64,000 bases of DNA from Methylobacterium soli (GCF_008806385.1 NZ_VZZK01000024.1:1-64000), one strand, 5' to 3'. Positions 7,658 to 15,683 are shown, numbered from the stretch's first letter. Translations and numbers: made by a program. Notes: generated from the sequence alone by a model not told the origin.

Positions 7658-8293
7658 TCAGCGGTTGGCGGTGGTGACCGGGGAGGTGACGCCCCCGAGG
7701 GAGACCCAGGCCCCATTGTCCTGGCTCTCGCGCTTGATGAAGGTGTAGCCGGTCTGGTGCCAGGGCAGGACCGCGCTGGTCTTGTTGTCGAGGACGAAAT
7801 CGCCCCGGTCGGTGATCAGGGTGAGGACGGCATGGCCCTCGCCCTTCTCGTCGATCACCACGGTCATCCGCATGGCGCGGCGCGGCAGGCCGGCCTCGGC
7901 CAGGATGTGCCGCTTCAGGAGCTGGAAATCCTCGCAATCGCCGATGCCGTCCTCGGCGAGGTCCCAGCGGTCGGCGACGTGGTGATGCTCCATGTCGGTC
8001 ATGGCGCGCACCGAGCGGTTCACCCGCCGGTTGATGGTCACGATGGTGTTCCAGTTGGCCGCCGTCAGGGCGATCCGGGCGGGCTCGTTGCGGTCGAGGG
8101 CGCATTCGGCGGCGTAGGCCTGGCAGAACGCCACCCAGGCGATGATCGGCCGGGCCTCGCCCACCGGCATTGCGGCGGCGGTCGGGGCGGGCAGGGCCGC
8201 CAGGGTCTGGGCCCGCGCCGCGCCGGCTCCGAGAAGGAGCGCCAGGGCGAGCAGGCCGAGAGCGATTGAGTTCCGTTGGCGCATCGAGACCAT
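7658..8293 (-). CDS. transglutaminase-like cysteine peptidase (BTLCP), paralogue
   Basis: A 211-residue exported paralogue of the protein at 6250-6942. The signal peptide is clear (LGLLALALLLGAGAARAQ). The catalytic Cys is in GIGDCEDFQLLKR, the His in GEGHAVLTL, and the third residue in FVLDNKTSA. Both proteins end in nearly the same phrase (WVSLGGVTSPVTTANR against WVSLDGGTSPVTTANR), which points to duplication. The upstream region lacks the CtrA box seen before the first copy, so the two may be regulated differently. Confidence 0.85.
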   Translation of the reverse strand: MVSMRQRNSIALGLLALALLLGAGAARAQTLAALPAPTAAAMPVGEARPIIAWVAFCQAYAAECALDRNEPARIALTAANWNTIVTINRRVNRSVRAMTDMEHHHVADRWDLAEDGIGDCEDFQLLKRHILAEAGLPRRAMRMTVVIDEKGEGHAVLTLITDRGDFVLDNKTSAVLPWHQTGYTFIKRESQDNGAWVSLGGVTSPVTTANR

Positions 8294-8596
8294 CCCCGTC
8301 CACGAGGGTCACGATGCCGGCGGCCGCCCTGTGCGGCGCTGAAGCGGATGCGCGCAATTTTATCGATTCCCGACCCCGATCGGGCGCGCCTCGCAACAGG
8401 CCGAACCGGGGCCTGCGCCGATGCTAAGGGTTTTTGCGGGTGGATTCAGGAAGCGGAAAGCATGGGGCCGGGCGCTCCGGGGCGTGCTGCGGCCCCGCGA
8501 AGGGCGCCGGGCGCGCGGTCGCATCCCGGGATGCGGTGACGGATGCGAGCAGGCGATGCGCCGAGAGGCGCGGATCCGGCGGACGGTTGAGTCCGC
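8294..8596. other. gene-free region between peptidase and PilZ genes
   Basis: About 300 bases upstream of the second peptidase (minus strand) and downstream of the PilZ gene. It presumably carries the peptidase promoter. I see no supported gene, hairpin terminator or CtrA box; the overlapping short frames here have the composition of G+C-rich noise. Confidence 0.4.
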
Positions 8597-9223
8597 TCAG
8601 AGCGTCATGCCGTCGTGGAACCGGTCCGCCGAGATCGGCAGCAGGAACTGCACGCCGAAGCCGCCCTCGAAGTAGCGCACGATCCGGCTCGGCGTCCGGC
8701 CGACGGCCACGACGGCGCCCAGCGGCGGCTGGCTGGTGCAGGCGATGGCGGCGCCCGACATCGAGACGTCGATGATCCGCCCGGGCAGCTCGCGCCCGCT
8801 CTCCAGGCGCAGCACGACGCCGGGCTGGATCGGGGTGAGGCGCTCGTGCGAGCGGCCCTCGGGCAGGCCGAGGGTCTCGCGGTTGGCGAGCCAGGTGAGC
8901 TGGGAGGCGATCTTGTCGCGCTTGCGCGAGGTCGCGGTGAGCTGGACCGCGAACCCGCCGGCGGTGTGGCGGGCGATCACCCCCTCGATCCGGCCGATAT
9001 GCTCGAGATAGAGCACGACCCGCTCGCCGATCTCGCCCAGAGCCGCGCAGGTGAGGCGCACGCCGCCCGGCGACATGTCGAGGGTCTGGCAGGGGAATTC
9101 GCGCCGGTCCGCGAGCATGTAACGCCCCAGGATCGCCACCGGCACGCGCTGATGGCGGCGCTGGTCGGTGATCCGCGGGATGCGGAGCGTGCTGGTTGCG
9201 GCGCGAGCGGCGGCCTCGATCAT
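8597..9223 (-). CDS. tandem PilZ-domain protein
   Basis: A 208-residue cytoplasmic protein with two PilZ-like units. The first (about residues 20-100) has the c-di-GMP contact signature RRHQRVPV and, 25 residues later, DMSPGGVRL. The second (about 120-205) has RSHERLTP and DVSMSGAAI, with a less perfect arginine signature. PilZ proteins act as c-di-GMP receptors that control motility, exopolysaccharide or cellulose synthesis. The gene stands alone; it lies next to a PAS-domain gene on the same strand but 117 bases separate them. Confidence 0.85.
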   Translation of the reverse strand: MIEAAARAATSTLRIPRITDQRRHQRVPVAILGRYMLADRREFPCQTLDMSPGGVRLTCAALGEIGERVVLYLEHIGRIEGVIARHTAGGFAVQLTATSRKRDKIASQLTWLANRETLGLPEGRSHERLTPIQPGVVLRLESGRELPGRIIDVSMSGAAIACTSQPPLGAVVAVGRTPSRIVRYFEGGFGVQFLLPISADRFHDGMTL

Positions 9224-9261
9224 CCCCGACCGTTTCCCTGTGTCTGTCGGGGCTTTTGTAG

Positions 9262-9293
9262 TTGAGGCGTGGTTACGAAAGCCTTTGCCTCAA
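9262..9293 (-). promoter_or_regulatory. interrupted inverted repeat upstream of the PilZ gene
   Basis: TTGAGGC (9262-9268) and GCCTCAA (9287-9293) are perfect 7-bp arms separated by 18 bases, 39-70 bases upstream of the PilZ start. The spacing suits a dimeric repressor or a weak RNA hairpin. It is a candidate operator only. Confidence 0.3.
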
Positions 9294-9340
9294 CGTCGCC
9301 GGGCACCGATACCATGTGGAAGCCGCATCCCGGCCCCCCG

Positions 9341-9970
9341 TCACAGGCGCCCGCCGCGATGCACCAACAGATGGCCGCGCCGCAGCGGCAGGCTGTCATT
9401 GGCCGGCGCCGGCAGGTCGCGCAGGATCGCCTCGGCCCCGTCCGGGGCCCGGGCGAAGGCCGGCGAGACTGCGGCCTCCTGCCCGGCCAGGACCCGGAGC
9501 GAGGTGGTCGCCAATCCCTCGATGGGGCGCAGGCCGAGCCAGTGCGGCACGACGGTGGGGCTCAGCGCCCCGAGGATCCGGGCCTGGGTCAGGCCGCGAT
9601 GGCGCAGGGGCAGCAGGATGAGCTCGAGGTCGACGCGCTCGTCCTGCGCCGTCCGGCCCTGCAGGCCCGCCACCACCCCGACCGTGTCGCTCGCCACGAT
9701 CTCGATCAGCCGCCACGGGTCGGCGGCGGCCGCGCCCCAGAGGCCGGCCATCGACTCGCCCTTGAGCTCGCGCCCGAACAGGGCGCAGACCCGGGTCCCC
9801 GCGAGGCGCAGATGCGCGGCGCGCCCGGGCATGTCGAGTTCGAGGATCAGGCTGTCGGCGAGCAGGTTGCGGATCGCGCCCGGCTCGATCTCCGCCCGCT
9901 CAGGCGCGGCGCGCTCGCCCCGCAACTGGTCCCAGTAGGCGTGGAGCAGGCGACTCGTCGGATGCTTCAT
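9341..9970 (-). CDS. PAS-domain protein (PAS_5 family)
   Basis: A 209-residue cytoplasmic protein of the alphaproteobacterial PAS_5 family. The opening LLHAYWDQLRGERAAPERAE is typical. The core FILELDMPGRAAHLRLAGTR-like region and the AQDERVDLELILLPL strand pair fit the fold. No output domain is attached, so it probably acts as a small sensor or adaptor. A low-G+C stretch with TTAAGGTTAAG lies about 150 bases upstream of the start. Confidence 0.8.
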   Translation of the reverse strand: MKHPTSRLLHAYWDQLRGERAAPERAEIEPGAIRNLLADSLILELDMPGRAAHLRLAGTRVCALFGRELKGESMAGLWGAAAADPWRLIEIVASDTVGVVAGLQGRTAQDERVDLELILLPLRHRGLTQARILGALSPTVVPHWLGLRPIEGLATTSLRVLAGQEAAVSPAFARAPDGAEAILRDLPAPANDSLPLRRGHLLVHRGGRL

Positions 9971-10226
9971 GATGTCCTGGACCGATTCAGGTCAAAGAGC
10001 GGGAAGGAATGCGTTACGAACAAGCTTCCCCCAGCGGGCGCGGCGATGCGGGCGCGGCGATTCGTGCGCTCTGCAGGCAACTTTAGGGTCCGGAGGGCGC
10101 CGAGGCTCGCGCAAGCTTTCATTAAGGTTAAGAACCTGTTGATATTGCCCCCGGCCTGAGCGTAAGCGAGGGTGATCACGTCTTAGCGACTCGTCCCGGT
10201 CCATCGGGCGCTCGCAACGCGGACGT

Positions 10227-10345
10227 CGGGACGGGCTCAAGGCCCGCGCCGCCCACTGGTCCGGGCGGCGTTCCGGCCGGTCGATCCGGCGGGAAGTCCC
10301 GCGCTTGGGGGAGGGCCGCCGGATCGGCCGGCCCTCCCTCCTTTT
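10227..10345 (+). ncRNA. candidate structured RNA: four-way junction plus intrinsic terminator
   Basis: The sequence folds into a compact cloverleaf. Closing stem: CGGGAC (10227-10232) with GTCCCG (10296-10301). Arm 1: GGGC/GCCC (10233-10245). Arm 2: CGCCGCCC/GGGCGGCG (10247-10270), 8 bp with loop ACTGGTCC. Arm 3: TTCC-G-GCCGG/CCGGC-G-GGAA (10271-10295). Only one base in the junction is unpaired. It is followed at once by a strong intrinsic terminator. There is no plus-strand gene upstream, because the PAS gene runs the other way, so the terminator implies an independent transcript. Candidate promoter: TTGATA near 10138 with TAAGCG about 18 bases on. It is not a normal tRNA. Confidence 0.5.
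10307..10345 (+). terminator. intrinsic terminator of the candidate RNA
   Basis: A 12-bp stem (10307-10318 with 10329-10340, one G-T pair), loop of ten bases, then C and TTTT (10342-10345). This is one of the few hairpins in the window followed by a T-tract, and it does not serve any plus-strand coding gene. Confidence 0.65.
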
Positions 10346-10461
10346 CGCCGCCGCCTCGCGGGGTTTCGCCGCGCGGACGCGACGCCGTTTCACAGGGTCG
10401 CGGCGTCTTTCCCGGCGCGAGGGGCTTGCCGCCCGCGGCCGCCCCCCGACATGGTGGCGCG

Positions 10462-11325
10462 ATGGATGCCTCGCCCGACTTTCCCCGCCAGAGCCGCGTG
10501 CCCGTGTTCAACATGCCGGGGGTGGTCACGGCCTCGATCGGCCTGCTCCTGGCGATCCACGCCCTGCGCGAATTCGTGCTGCCCGACGTCTGGGACACCC
10601 GCCTCATCATCGATCTCGCCCTGCTGCCGGCACGCTGGACGGTGGCGATCGACCCGGCGCAGGCCGACGCGCTCCTGAAGGCCGCGAGCGCCGGCGATCC
10701 CGACACCGCCACGGCGCGCGAGATCTTCGCCCGCTACGTGGTCTCCGAGCCCGGCGCCATGCCCTGGACCTTCGCCACCTACGCGCTGCTCCACGGCTCC
10801 TGGCTGCACGTGATCTTCAACAGCGTCTGGCTCGCCGCCTTCGGCTCGCCGGTGGCCCGCCGGTGCGGGGCCTGGCGCTACGGCCTGCTGGCACTCGTCG
10901 GCACGGTGGCGGGGGCGGCGCTCCACGTCGTCCTCGATCCCTTGAGCCTCGCGCCCCTCGTGGGAGCCTCGGCGGGGGTCTCGGCCCTGATGGCGGCGGC
11001 CGCCCGCTTCGTGTTCCAGCCCCCGCCGCCGGGCCTGAGCATCCAGAGCTGGCAGGTGCCGCCGCGCCAGCCCCTGGAGAGCATCCCGGAATTGCTGCGC
11101 AACCGCACCGCCGTGATGTTCCTCGGGATCTGGCTCGTCACCAACCTGCTGTTCGGCGTCGTCACCCTGCCGCTCGGGGCCGAGAGCGCCGCGGTCGCCT
11201 GGGACGCGCATCTCGGCGGCTTCGTGGCGGGCTTCCTGCTGTTCCCCCTCGTGGACGGGCGCGGTCAAGGTGGACGTGGCAAAGACGGGCGCGGCATGAA
11301 CGGGCGCGGCAGGCCGGTGCGCTGA
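10462..11325 (+). CDS. rhomboid family intramembrane serine protease
   Basis: A 287-residue multi-pass protein that cleaves substrates inside the membrane. Visible elements are the helix-2 motif HGSWLHVIFNSVW, the nucleophile region GASAGVSALMAA (GASAG, catalytic Ser), and the catalytic histidine in WDAHLGGFVAGF. A long loop lies between the first hydrophobic segment (TASIGLLLAIHAL) and helix 2. The ATG at 10462 is preferred to an upstream in-frame start because the extra residues look non-coding. It has a low-complexity GQGGRGKDGRG tail. Substrates are unknown. Confidence 0.88.
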   Translation: MDASPDFPRQSRVPVFNMPGVVTASIGLLLAIHALREFVLPDVWDTRLIIDLALLPARWTVAIDPAQADALLKAASAGDPDTATAREIFARYVVSEPGAMPWTFATYALLHGSWLHVIFNSVWLAAFGSPVARRCGAWRYGLLALVGTVAGAALHVVLDPLSLAPLVGASAGVSALMAAAARFVFQPPPPGLSIQSWQVPPRQPLESIPELLRNRTAVMFLGIWLVTNLLFGVVTLPLGAESAAVAWDAHLGGFVAGFLLFPLVDGRGQGGRGKDGRGMNGRGRPVR

Positions 11326-11521
11326 GGCGCGGGACGGCCCTGGCGGCCTTTCCGGGGGGATTTCGCGGCCGAGCCCGGTTCCGGGCCAAGCCGCGCTTGC
11401 TATCCGGCCGCCGCGATCACAAACTTGCGACCTTCTGGGGACGAGCCGGGATCAACCGGGCCGTCATCCCATCGCGCGCCGCGGGCTGACGGCGCATCGC
11501 CACGTCCAGGGAGGGACATTC

Positions 11522-11953
11522 ATGACCGTCGCACGCATTCTCGCCGAGAAGGGACGCACCGTCGTCACCGTGCAGCCCGACCGCAGCCTCGCCGACGCGA
11601 TCCACCTGCTGGCCGAGAAGGGCATCGGTGCCCTCGTGGTCACCGACGCGGCCCAGTCCGTGCTCGGGATCCTGTCGGAGCGCGACATCATGCGCGCGCT
11701 GGCGAGCCTGGGGGCCGGCGCCATGGACGCCCCGATCGCGAGCCACATGACCGCCAACGTCACGACCTGCCGGCGCGACACCACCATCGAGGAGGTGATG
11801 CACCTGATGACCGAGGGGCGCTTCCGCCACGTGCCGGTCTGCGAGGAGGGCAAGCTCGCGGGCCTCGTGTCGATCGGCGACGCGGTCAAGCGGCGCATCG
11901 CCACCGTCGAGGCCGAGCATCAGGCCATGCGCGACTACATCACGATGGCCTGA
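11522..11953 (+). CDS. CBS domain-pair protein
   Basis: A 143-residue stand-alone Bateman module: CBS1 about residues 8-65 (VTVQPDRSLADAIHLLAEKG, ILSERDIMRAL) and CBS2 about 75-130 (CRRDTTIEEVMHLMTEGRFR, LVSIGDAVKRR). Such proteins bind adenine nucleotides, SAM or NAD and regulate partners. No partner domain is present. The gene is convergent with the patatin gene, with a duplicated hairpin between them. A purine-rich GGGAGGGAC lies just before the ATG. Confidence 0.9.
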   Translation: MTVARILAEKGRTVVTVQPDRSLADAIHLLAEKGIGALVVTDAAQSVLGILSERDIMRALASLGAGAMDAPIASHMTANVTTCRRDTTIEEVMHLMTEGRFRHVPVCEEGKLAGLVSIGDAVKRRIATVEAEHQAMRDYITMA

Positions 11954-11967
11954 GCGCAGGGTTCCGG

Positions 11968-12007
11968 CCGGACGTTTCACGTCCGCGCCGGACGTTTCAC
12001 GTCCGCG
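11968..12007. repeat. perfect 20-bp tandem duplication, each copy a hairpin
   Basis: Two abutting identical 20-mers (11968-11987 and 11988-12007). Each holds the hairpin GGACG-TTTCA-CGTCC. The second copy's loop carries the stop codon of the minus-strand patatin gene. Placed between convergent genes, the pair probably acts as a bidirectional transcript end. Confidence 0.7.
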
Positions 12008-13082
12008 CGGAGGCACCCTCCAGCGCCGCGCGGATGCGGGGCAGGGCGGCGCGCGCGGCCTGGTGGCCCAGCGCGATCGCCTCGGCGGCCCGGTGGAACT
12101 CGAACTGGCCCATCGCGGCGAGCTTCGGATTGACGCTGACATCGGGCGGGTCGCGCTCCAGGCGCGCCCGCGAGATCCGGTCCTGCGTGATGTTGAAGGC
12201 GTCGAACATCACCCGGGCGATACCGGGCGCGCCGGGGGCCGCGGCGGCCTCCGGGCGCGGATGCCCGGCGAGCCGCCGGCCCGCGCCGCGCATCTGCCCG
12301 AGCAGGTCCCAGCGGCGGCGCGCCTCGACCGCCACCGCGCCGCCCACCGCGTCGGCCGGCGCGATCACGGTGTCGCCCCGCACGCGCGGATCGCAATTGA
12401 GGTTCACGCAGATGACGAGGTCAGCCCCGAGCGCCCGGGCGAGGCTGACCGGCACCGGGTTGACCAGGGTGCCGTCCATCAGGAGCCGGCCGTCGAGGTT
12501 GAGGGGCGGGAAGATGCCGGGCAGGGCGTAGGAGGCCCGCAGGGCCTCGACGAGGCTGCCCTTGGTGAGCCAGACCTCGTGGCCGGTGCCGAGCTCCGTC
12601 GCGACGCTCGCGAAGCGCACCGGCAGGCCCTCGATGCGCCGCCCCGCCAGGTCGGTCTCCAGGCGCCGGCGCAGATGGCCGCCGCCGATCAGCCCCGAGC
12701 CGGAGAGGCGCAGGTCGAGGAGGCCCATGACCCGGCGCTTCGTCAGCGACAGGGCGAATTCCGTCAGCACGTCGAGCTTGCCGGCGGCGTAGCAGCCGCC
12801 CACCACCGCGCCGATCGAGCAGCCGGCCACCACCTCGGGATGGATCCCGGCCTCCTCCAGGGCCTGGATCACCCCGATATGCGACCAGCCCCGGGCCGAG
12901 CCGCCGCCGAGCGCCAGCCCGATCCGCGGGCCCCGCGGCGGGGGCGCCCGCACGGGCTCGACGGCCCCCGGCTGCCCGAAGGCCTCGACGGGGGCGGAAG
13001 GGTGATGGGGGGCGGAAGGGCGATGGGGGGCTGAAGGGCGATCGAGGGCGGCCGTGGGAACGGGCGCGCCGCCGCGGTTCAT
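11997..13082 (-). CDS. patatin-like phospholipase / RssA-type serine hydrolase
   Basis: A 361-residue lipid acyl hydrolase. After an N-terminal low-complexity stretch with HRPSAPHHPSAP repeats (residues about 10-32), the patatin domain shows the oxyanion loop GGGSARGWSHIG, the nucleophile elbow AGCSIGAVVG, and the catalytic aspartate in LLMDGTLVNPVPVS. No signal peptide is present. The start ATG overlaps the hisI stop (ATGA), so it is co-translated with hisI and folE. Confidence 0.88.
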   Translation of the reverse strand: MNRGGAPVPTAALDRPSAPHRPSAPHHPSAPVEAFGQPGAVEPVRAPPPRGPRIGLALGGGSARGWSHIGVIQALEEAGIHPEVVAGCSIGAVVGGCYAAGKLDVLTEFALSLTKRRVMGLLDLRLSGSGLIGGGHLRRRLETDLAGRRIEGLPVRFASVATELGTGHEVWLTKGSLVEALRASYALPGIFPPLNLDGRLLMDGTLVNPVPVSLARALGADLVICVNLNCDPRVRGDTVIAPADAVGGAVAVEARRRWDLLGQMRGAGRRLAGHPRPEAAAAPGAPGIARVMFDAFNITQDRISRARLERDPPDVSVNPKLAAMGQFEFHRAAEAIALGHQAARAALPRIRAALEGASART

Positions 13083-13528
13083 GCCCCGGCGGCCCGCGGG
13101 TCGGGCTGGCGCTCGGCGGCCACCCGCAGCACGGCCCGGCCGCTCGCGGGGTCGAGGCTGACGCTGCGGTAGAAGCAATCGCGCCGCCCCGTATGGCAGC
13201 AGCCGCCGTCGCCCCCGACCGAGACCCGGATCAGCACCGCGTCCTGGTCGCAATCGACCCGCATCTCGATCACGCGCTGGATCTGCCCCGAGGTGGCGCC
13301 CTTGTGCCAGAGCTCGCCCCGCGAGCGCGACCAGTACCAGGCCTCCCCGGTCTCCAGGGTGCGGGCCAGGGATTCGGCGTTCATGTGGGCGAGCATCAGC
13401 ACGCGCCCGTCCCCGGCGTCGACGGCGATGCAGGCGACGAGCCCGTCGCGGTCGAAGCGGGGCATGAAGGCCGCGCCTTCCTCGACCTCCGCGCGGGCGC
13501 CGGGCGCCGCGAAGGGCAGGGTGCTCAT
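13079..13528 (-). CDS. hisI: phosphoribosyl-AMP cyclohydrolase
   Basis: The third step of histidine synthesis: opening of the purine ring of phosphoribosyl-AMP. Motifs seen: VLMLAHMNAESLARTLETG, the WYWSRSRGELWHKG substrate-binding stretch, the Mg site VDCDQDA, and the zinc cysteines in GGCCHTGRRDCFYR. At 149 aa it is a stand-alone HisI without the HisE domain. It lies 26 bases downstream of folE and overlaps the patatin start by four bases. Confidence 0.95.
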   Translation of the reverse strand: MSTLPFAAPGARAEVEEGAAFMPRFDRDGLVACIAVDAGDGRVLMLAHMNAESLARTLETGEAWYWSRSRGELWHKGATSGQIQRVIEMRVDCDQDAVLIRVSVGGDGGCCHTGRRDCFYRSVSLDPASGRAVLRVAAERQPDPRAAGA

Positions 13529-13554
13529 GGGCGATTCCTCTGCGCGGGCGCGGC

Positions 13555-14340
13555 TCAGCCCTTGTTGCGCACGAGGGTGAGGAAGCGGACCTGCTCGCTC
13601 GGATCGTCCCGGAACACGCCCTTGAACTGGGTGGTGATCGTCGAGACGCCAGCCTTCTGCACGCCGCGCATCGCCATGCAGAGATGCTCGGCCTCCACCA
13701 TCACGGCGACGCCGCGGGGCTTGAGGATGCTCTCGATCACGTCGGCGATCTGGGCCGTCATGGTCTCCTGCGTCTGCAGCCGGCGCGCGAAGGTGTCGAC
13801 CACCCGGGCGAGCTTGGAGAGGCCGACCACGCCCTTGGTCGGGTAATAGGCGATGTGGGCGAGGCCCATGAACGGCACCATGTGGTGCTCGCAATGGGAA
13901 TAGAACGGGATGTCGCGCACCAGCACGACGTCGGAATAGCCCTCGACCTCCTCGAACACCCGCTCCAGCAGCGCGTCGGCATCCTGGCTGTAGCCGCCGA
14001 AGAGCTGGCCGTAGGCCTTCACCACCCGGGCCGGGGTGTCGATCAGGCCCTCGCGGTTCGGGTCGTCGCCGGCCCAGCGCAGGAGCGTGCGCACGGCGGC
14101 CTCGGCCTCCTCGCGGCTCGGGCGCCCCATCGCGATCGCGTCGGGCACGCGCTGGGCGGAGGCCGGCTGGGGCGCCACCTCGACCGGGCGCGCTTGCGGC
14201 GCCGAGACGGGCAAGGGGGACGAGACAGGCAAGGGGGCCGCGACCGGCGTCGGGGCCGGCGCATTGTCGTTGCGCATGCCGGTCAGGCCGCGCGCCGCGT
14301 CGGCGGTCGGGTAGGAGAGGGATTTGAGCGCGGCATCCAT
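13555..14340 (-). CDS. folE: GTP cyclohydrolase I
   Basis: Converts GTP to 7,8-dihydroneopterin triphosphate, the first step of folate and other pterin synthesis. The core (about residues 70-261) contains GDDPNREGLIDTPARV, the zinc ligands in YSHCEHHMVPF and LCMAMRGV, and PTKGVVGLSKLARVV. The first 65-70 residues form an unusual Ala/Pro/Val-rich tail with a near-repeat PLPVSSPLPVSAP. A GCCCGTG-TGG-CACGGGC hairpin sits just upstream of the GGGAG ribosome-binding site of the 14340 start and could affect initiation. It is the first gene of folE-hisI-patatin. Confidence 0.94.
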   Translation of the reverse strand: MDAALKSLSYPTADAARGLTGMRNDNAPAPTPVAAPLPVSSPLPVSAPQARPVEVAPQPASAQRVPDAIAMGRPSREEAEAAVRTLLRWAGDDPNREGLIDTPARVVKAYGQLFGGYSQDADALLERVFEEVEGYSDVVLVRDIPFYSHCEHHMVPFMGLAHIAYYPTKGVVGLSKLARVVDTFARRLQTQETMTAQIADVIESILKPRGVAVMVEAEHLCMAMRGVQKAGVSTITTQFKGVFRDDPSEQVRFLTLVRNKG

Positions 14341-14658
14341 GGCATCTCCCGCCCGTGCCACACGGGCCGTCATCGTGGTGCTGTCAGGCTTTGCGTACAT
14401 CGCGTCGGACCGTCTCGGCCTGGGACCATCATCGCAGGCCGGCGCCCTGGCAGAGAACGGGATCCGTGGCCGTGGGCGCGACCCTGGTCGACTTGCCGCC
14501 TCCTCGCGAAACGGCACGATGCCGCTTATATCGTCGTTCTCGCCCGATGACGCAATGCACCGGCTGCGCATCTGACCACCGAGGGGGCCGGCGGCCCACC
14601 GAGGGGTCGGGCGCAGGCCCGGGGCGCCCCTTCCGCGCGAGGCAGGATCCGAAGGCCC
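14341..14658. other. divergent control region between folE and the Fe-S scaffold gene
   Basis: This 318-base region must hold promoters for both directions. A GCCCGTG/CACGGGC hairpin lies 10-30 bases upstream of the folE start. A GCTTATATCG stretch near 14521 is the lowest-G+C piece and a possible -10 region. I looked for the THF-II riboswitch known upstream of some alphaproteobacterial folE genes and did not see a convincing match. Confidence 0.4.
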
Positions 14659-15120
14659 ATGCTCGACGACATCTACAACCGCCGCATCCTCGAACTCGCC
14701 GCCGACATCCCGCGCCTCGGCCGCCTGGCGCGGCCGGATGCCAGCGCGACCGCCCATTCGAAGCTCTGCGGCTCGACCGTCACGGTGGATCTCGTCCTCG
14801 CCCCCGACGACACGGTGGCGGATTTCGCCCACGAGGTCCGGGCCTGCGCACTCGGCCAGGCTTCCTCCTCCCTGATGGCCCGCCACGTGGTCGGGGCCTC
14901 GGCGCAGGAGCTGCGGGCGCTGCGCGCCACCATGCGGGCGATGCTGAAGGAGGCGGGGCCGGCGCCGGCGGGCGCCTGGGCGGAGCTCGCGGTGCTGGAG
15001 CCCGTGCGCGGCTTCAAGGCGCGCCACGCCTCGACGCTCCTCACCTTCGACGCGGTGGTGGAGGCCCTCGACCGGATCGCGGCCGGCCGCCCTGCCGAGA
15101 CGCCCGAGGCGGCCGAGTAG
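14659..15120 (+). CDS. IscU/NifU-like iron-sulfur scaffold lacking the third cysteine
   Basis: A 153-residue protein of the SUF/IscU scaffold fold. The first two cluster-ligand positions are present (SKLCGS and VRACALGQASSS). At the place of the third ligand, where IscU has a HCS phrase, the sequence reads RHASTLL, an alanine for cysteine. It may therefore hold clusters differently or act as a carrier or regulator. The gene is followed after four bases by yidD; the pair sits divergent from folE. The HAS variant may be a feature of this subfamily, not a mutation. Confidence 0.8.
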   Translation: MLDDIYNRRILELAADIPRLGRLARPDASATAHSKLCGSTVTVDLVLAPDDTVADFAHEVRACALGQASSSLMARHVVGASAQELRALRATMRAMLKEAGPAPAGAWAELAVLEPVRGFKARHASTLLTFDAVVEALDRIAAGRPAETPEAAE

Positions 15121-15124
15121 GGCG

Positions 15125-15445
15125 ATGGTCCGGCGCGCCGCCCACGGCCTCATCCGCGCCTACCAGCTCACCCTGTCGAGCCTCGTCGGGCGCCAGTGCC
15201 GGCACTGGCCCTCCTGCTCGACCTACACGGACGAGGCGATCCAGCGCCACGGCCTCTGGGCGGGGGGCTGGATGGGCCTCGGCCGGATCTGCCGCTGCGG
15301 TCCCTTCGGCACCCACGGCATCGACCTCGTGCCCGAGGCCGCCCCGCCCGGCGCCGCCTGGCACCGCCCCTGGGCCTATGCCCGCTGGCGCGGCGTCAAC
15401 GCGCCCCCATCCCCCTTCGCCTGCGAGGCGATGGACGAGGGCTGA
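15125..15445 (+). CDS. yidD: membrane protein insertion efficiency factor
   Basis: A 106-residue membrane-associated protein that helps YidC insert inner-membrane proteins. It carries the full family signature: AYQLTLSSLVGRQCRHWPSCSTYTDEAI (read as two halves around the Cys cluster) and RICRCGPFGTHGIDLVP. The C-terminal tail after VPEAA is longer than in many homologues. It starts four bases after the scaffold gene and is probably co-transcribed with it. It is away from rnpA-yidC, which is usual in this group. Confidence 0.92.
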   Translation: MVRRAAHGLIRAYQLTLSSLVGRQCRHWPSCSTYTDEAIQRHGLWAGGWMGLGRICRCGPFGTHGIDLVPEAAPPGAAWHRPWAYARWRGVNAPPSPFACEAMDEG

Positions 15446-15683
15446 GGCCGAGCGTCCTTCTGGACCTGCGCCGCAAGCTTTTCTGGGCCTGCGCCGCCGT
15501 CCTTTCGGGACCTGCGCCGCCATTCGTTCGAGACGTGCGCCAGCACGCCCGGCGCCCCTCGCCGCGGGCGGCGCGGGCGTCCAAGTAACGACACGCTCAA
15601 GTTATGGCTTGCCCGATTGTTGCAACCTTTGGACGATGCCGGCCGCGTTGGGGCGAAGAGTCCGTCCCGGAGGATGCGTGATC

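Noticed and set aside
10227..10301. Possible tRNA gene
   Set aside because: The cloverleaf lacks a 7-bp acceptor stem, a 5-bp anticodon stem with 7-base loop and the TTC of the T-loop. It is kept only as an unclassified structured RNA.
14341..14420. THF-II riboswitch before folE
   Set aside because: Folate riboswitches of this type occur in alphaproteobacteria, but I could not match the conserved bases; only a simple hairpin near the ribosome-binding site was seen.
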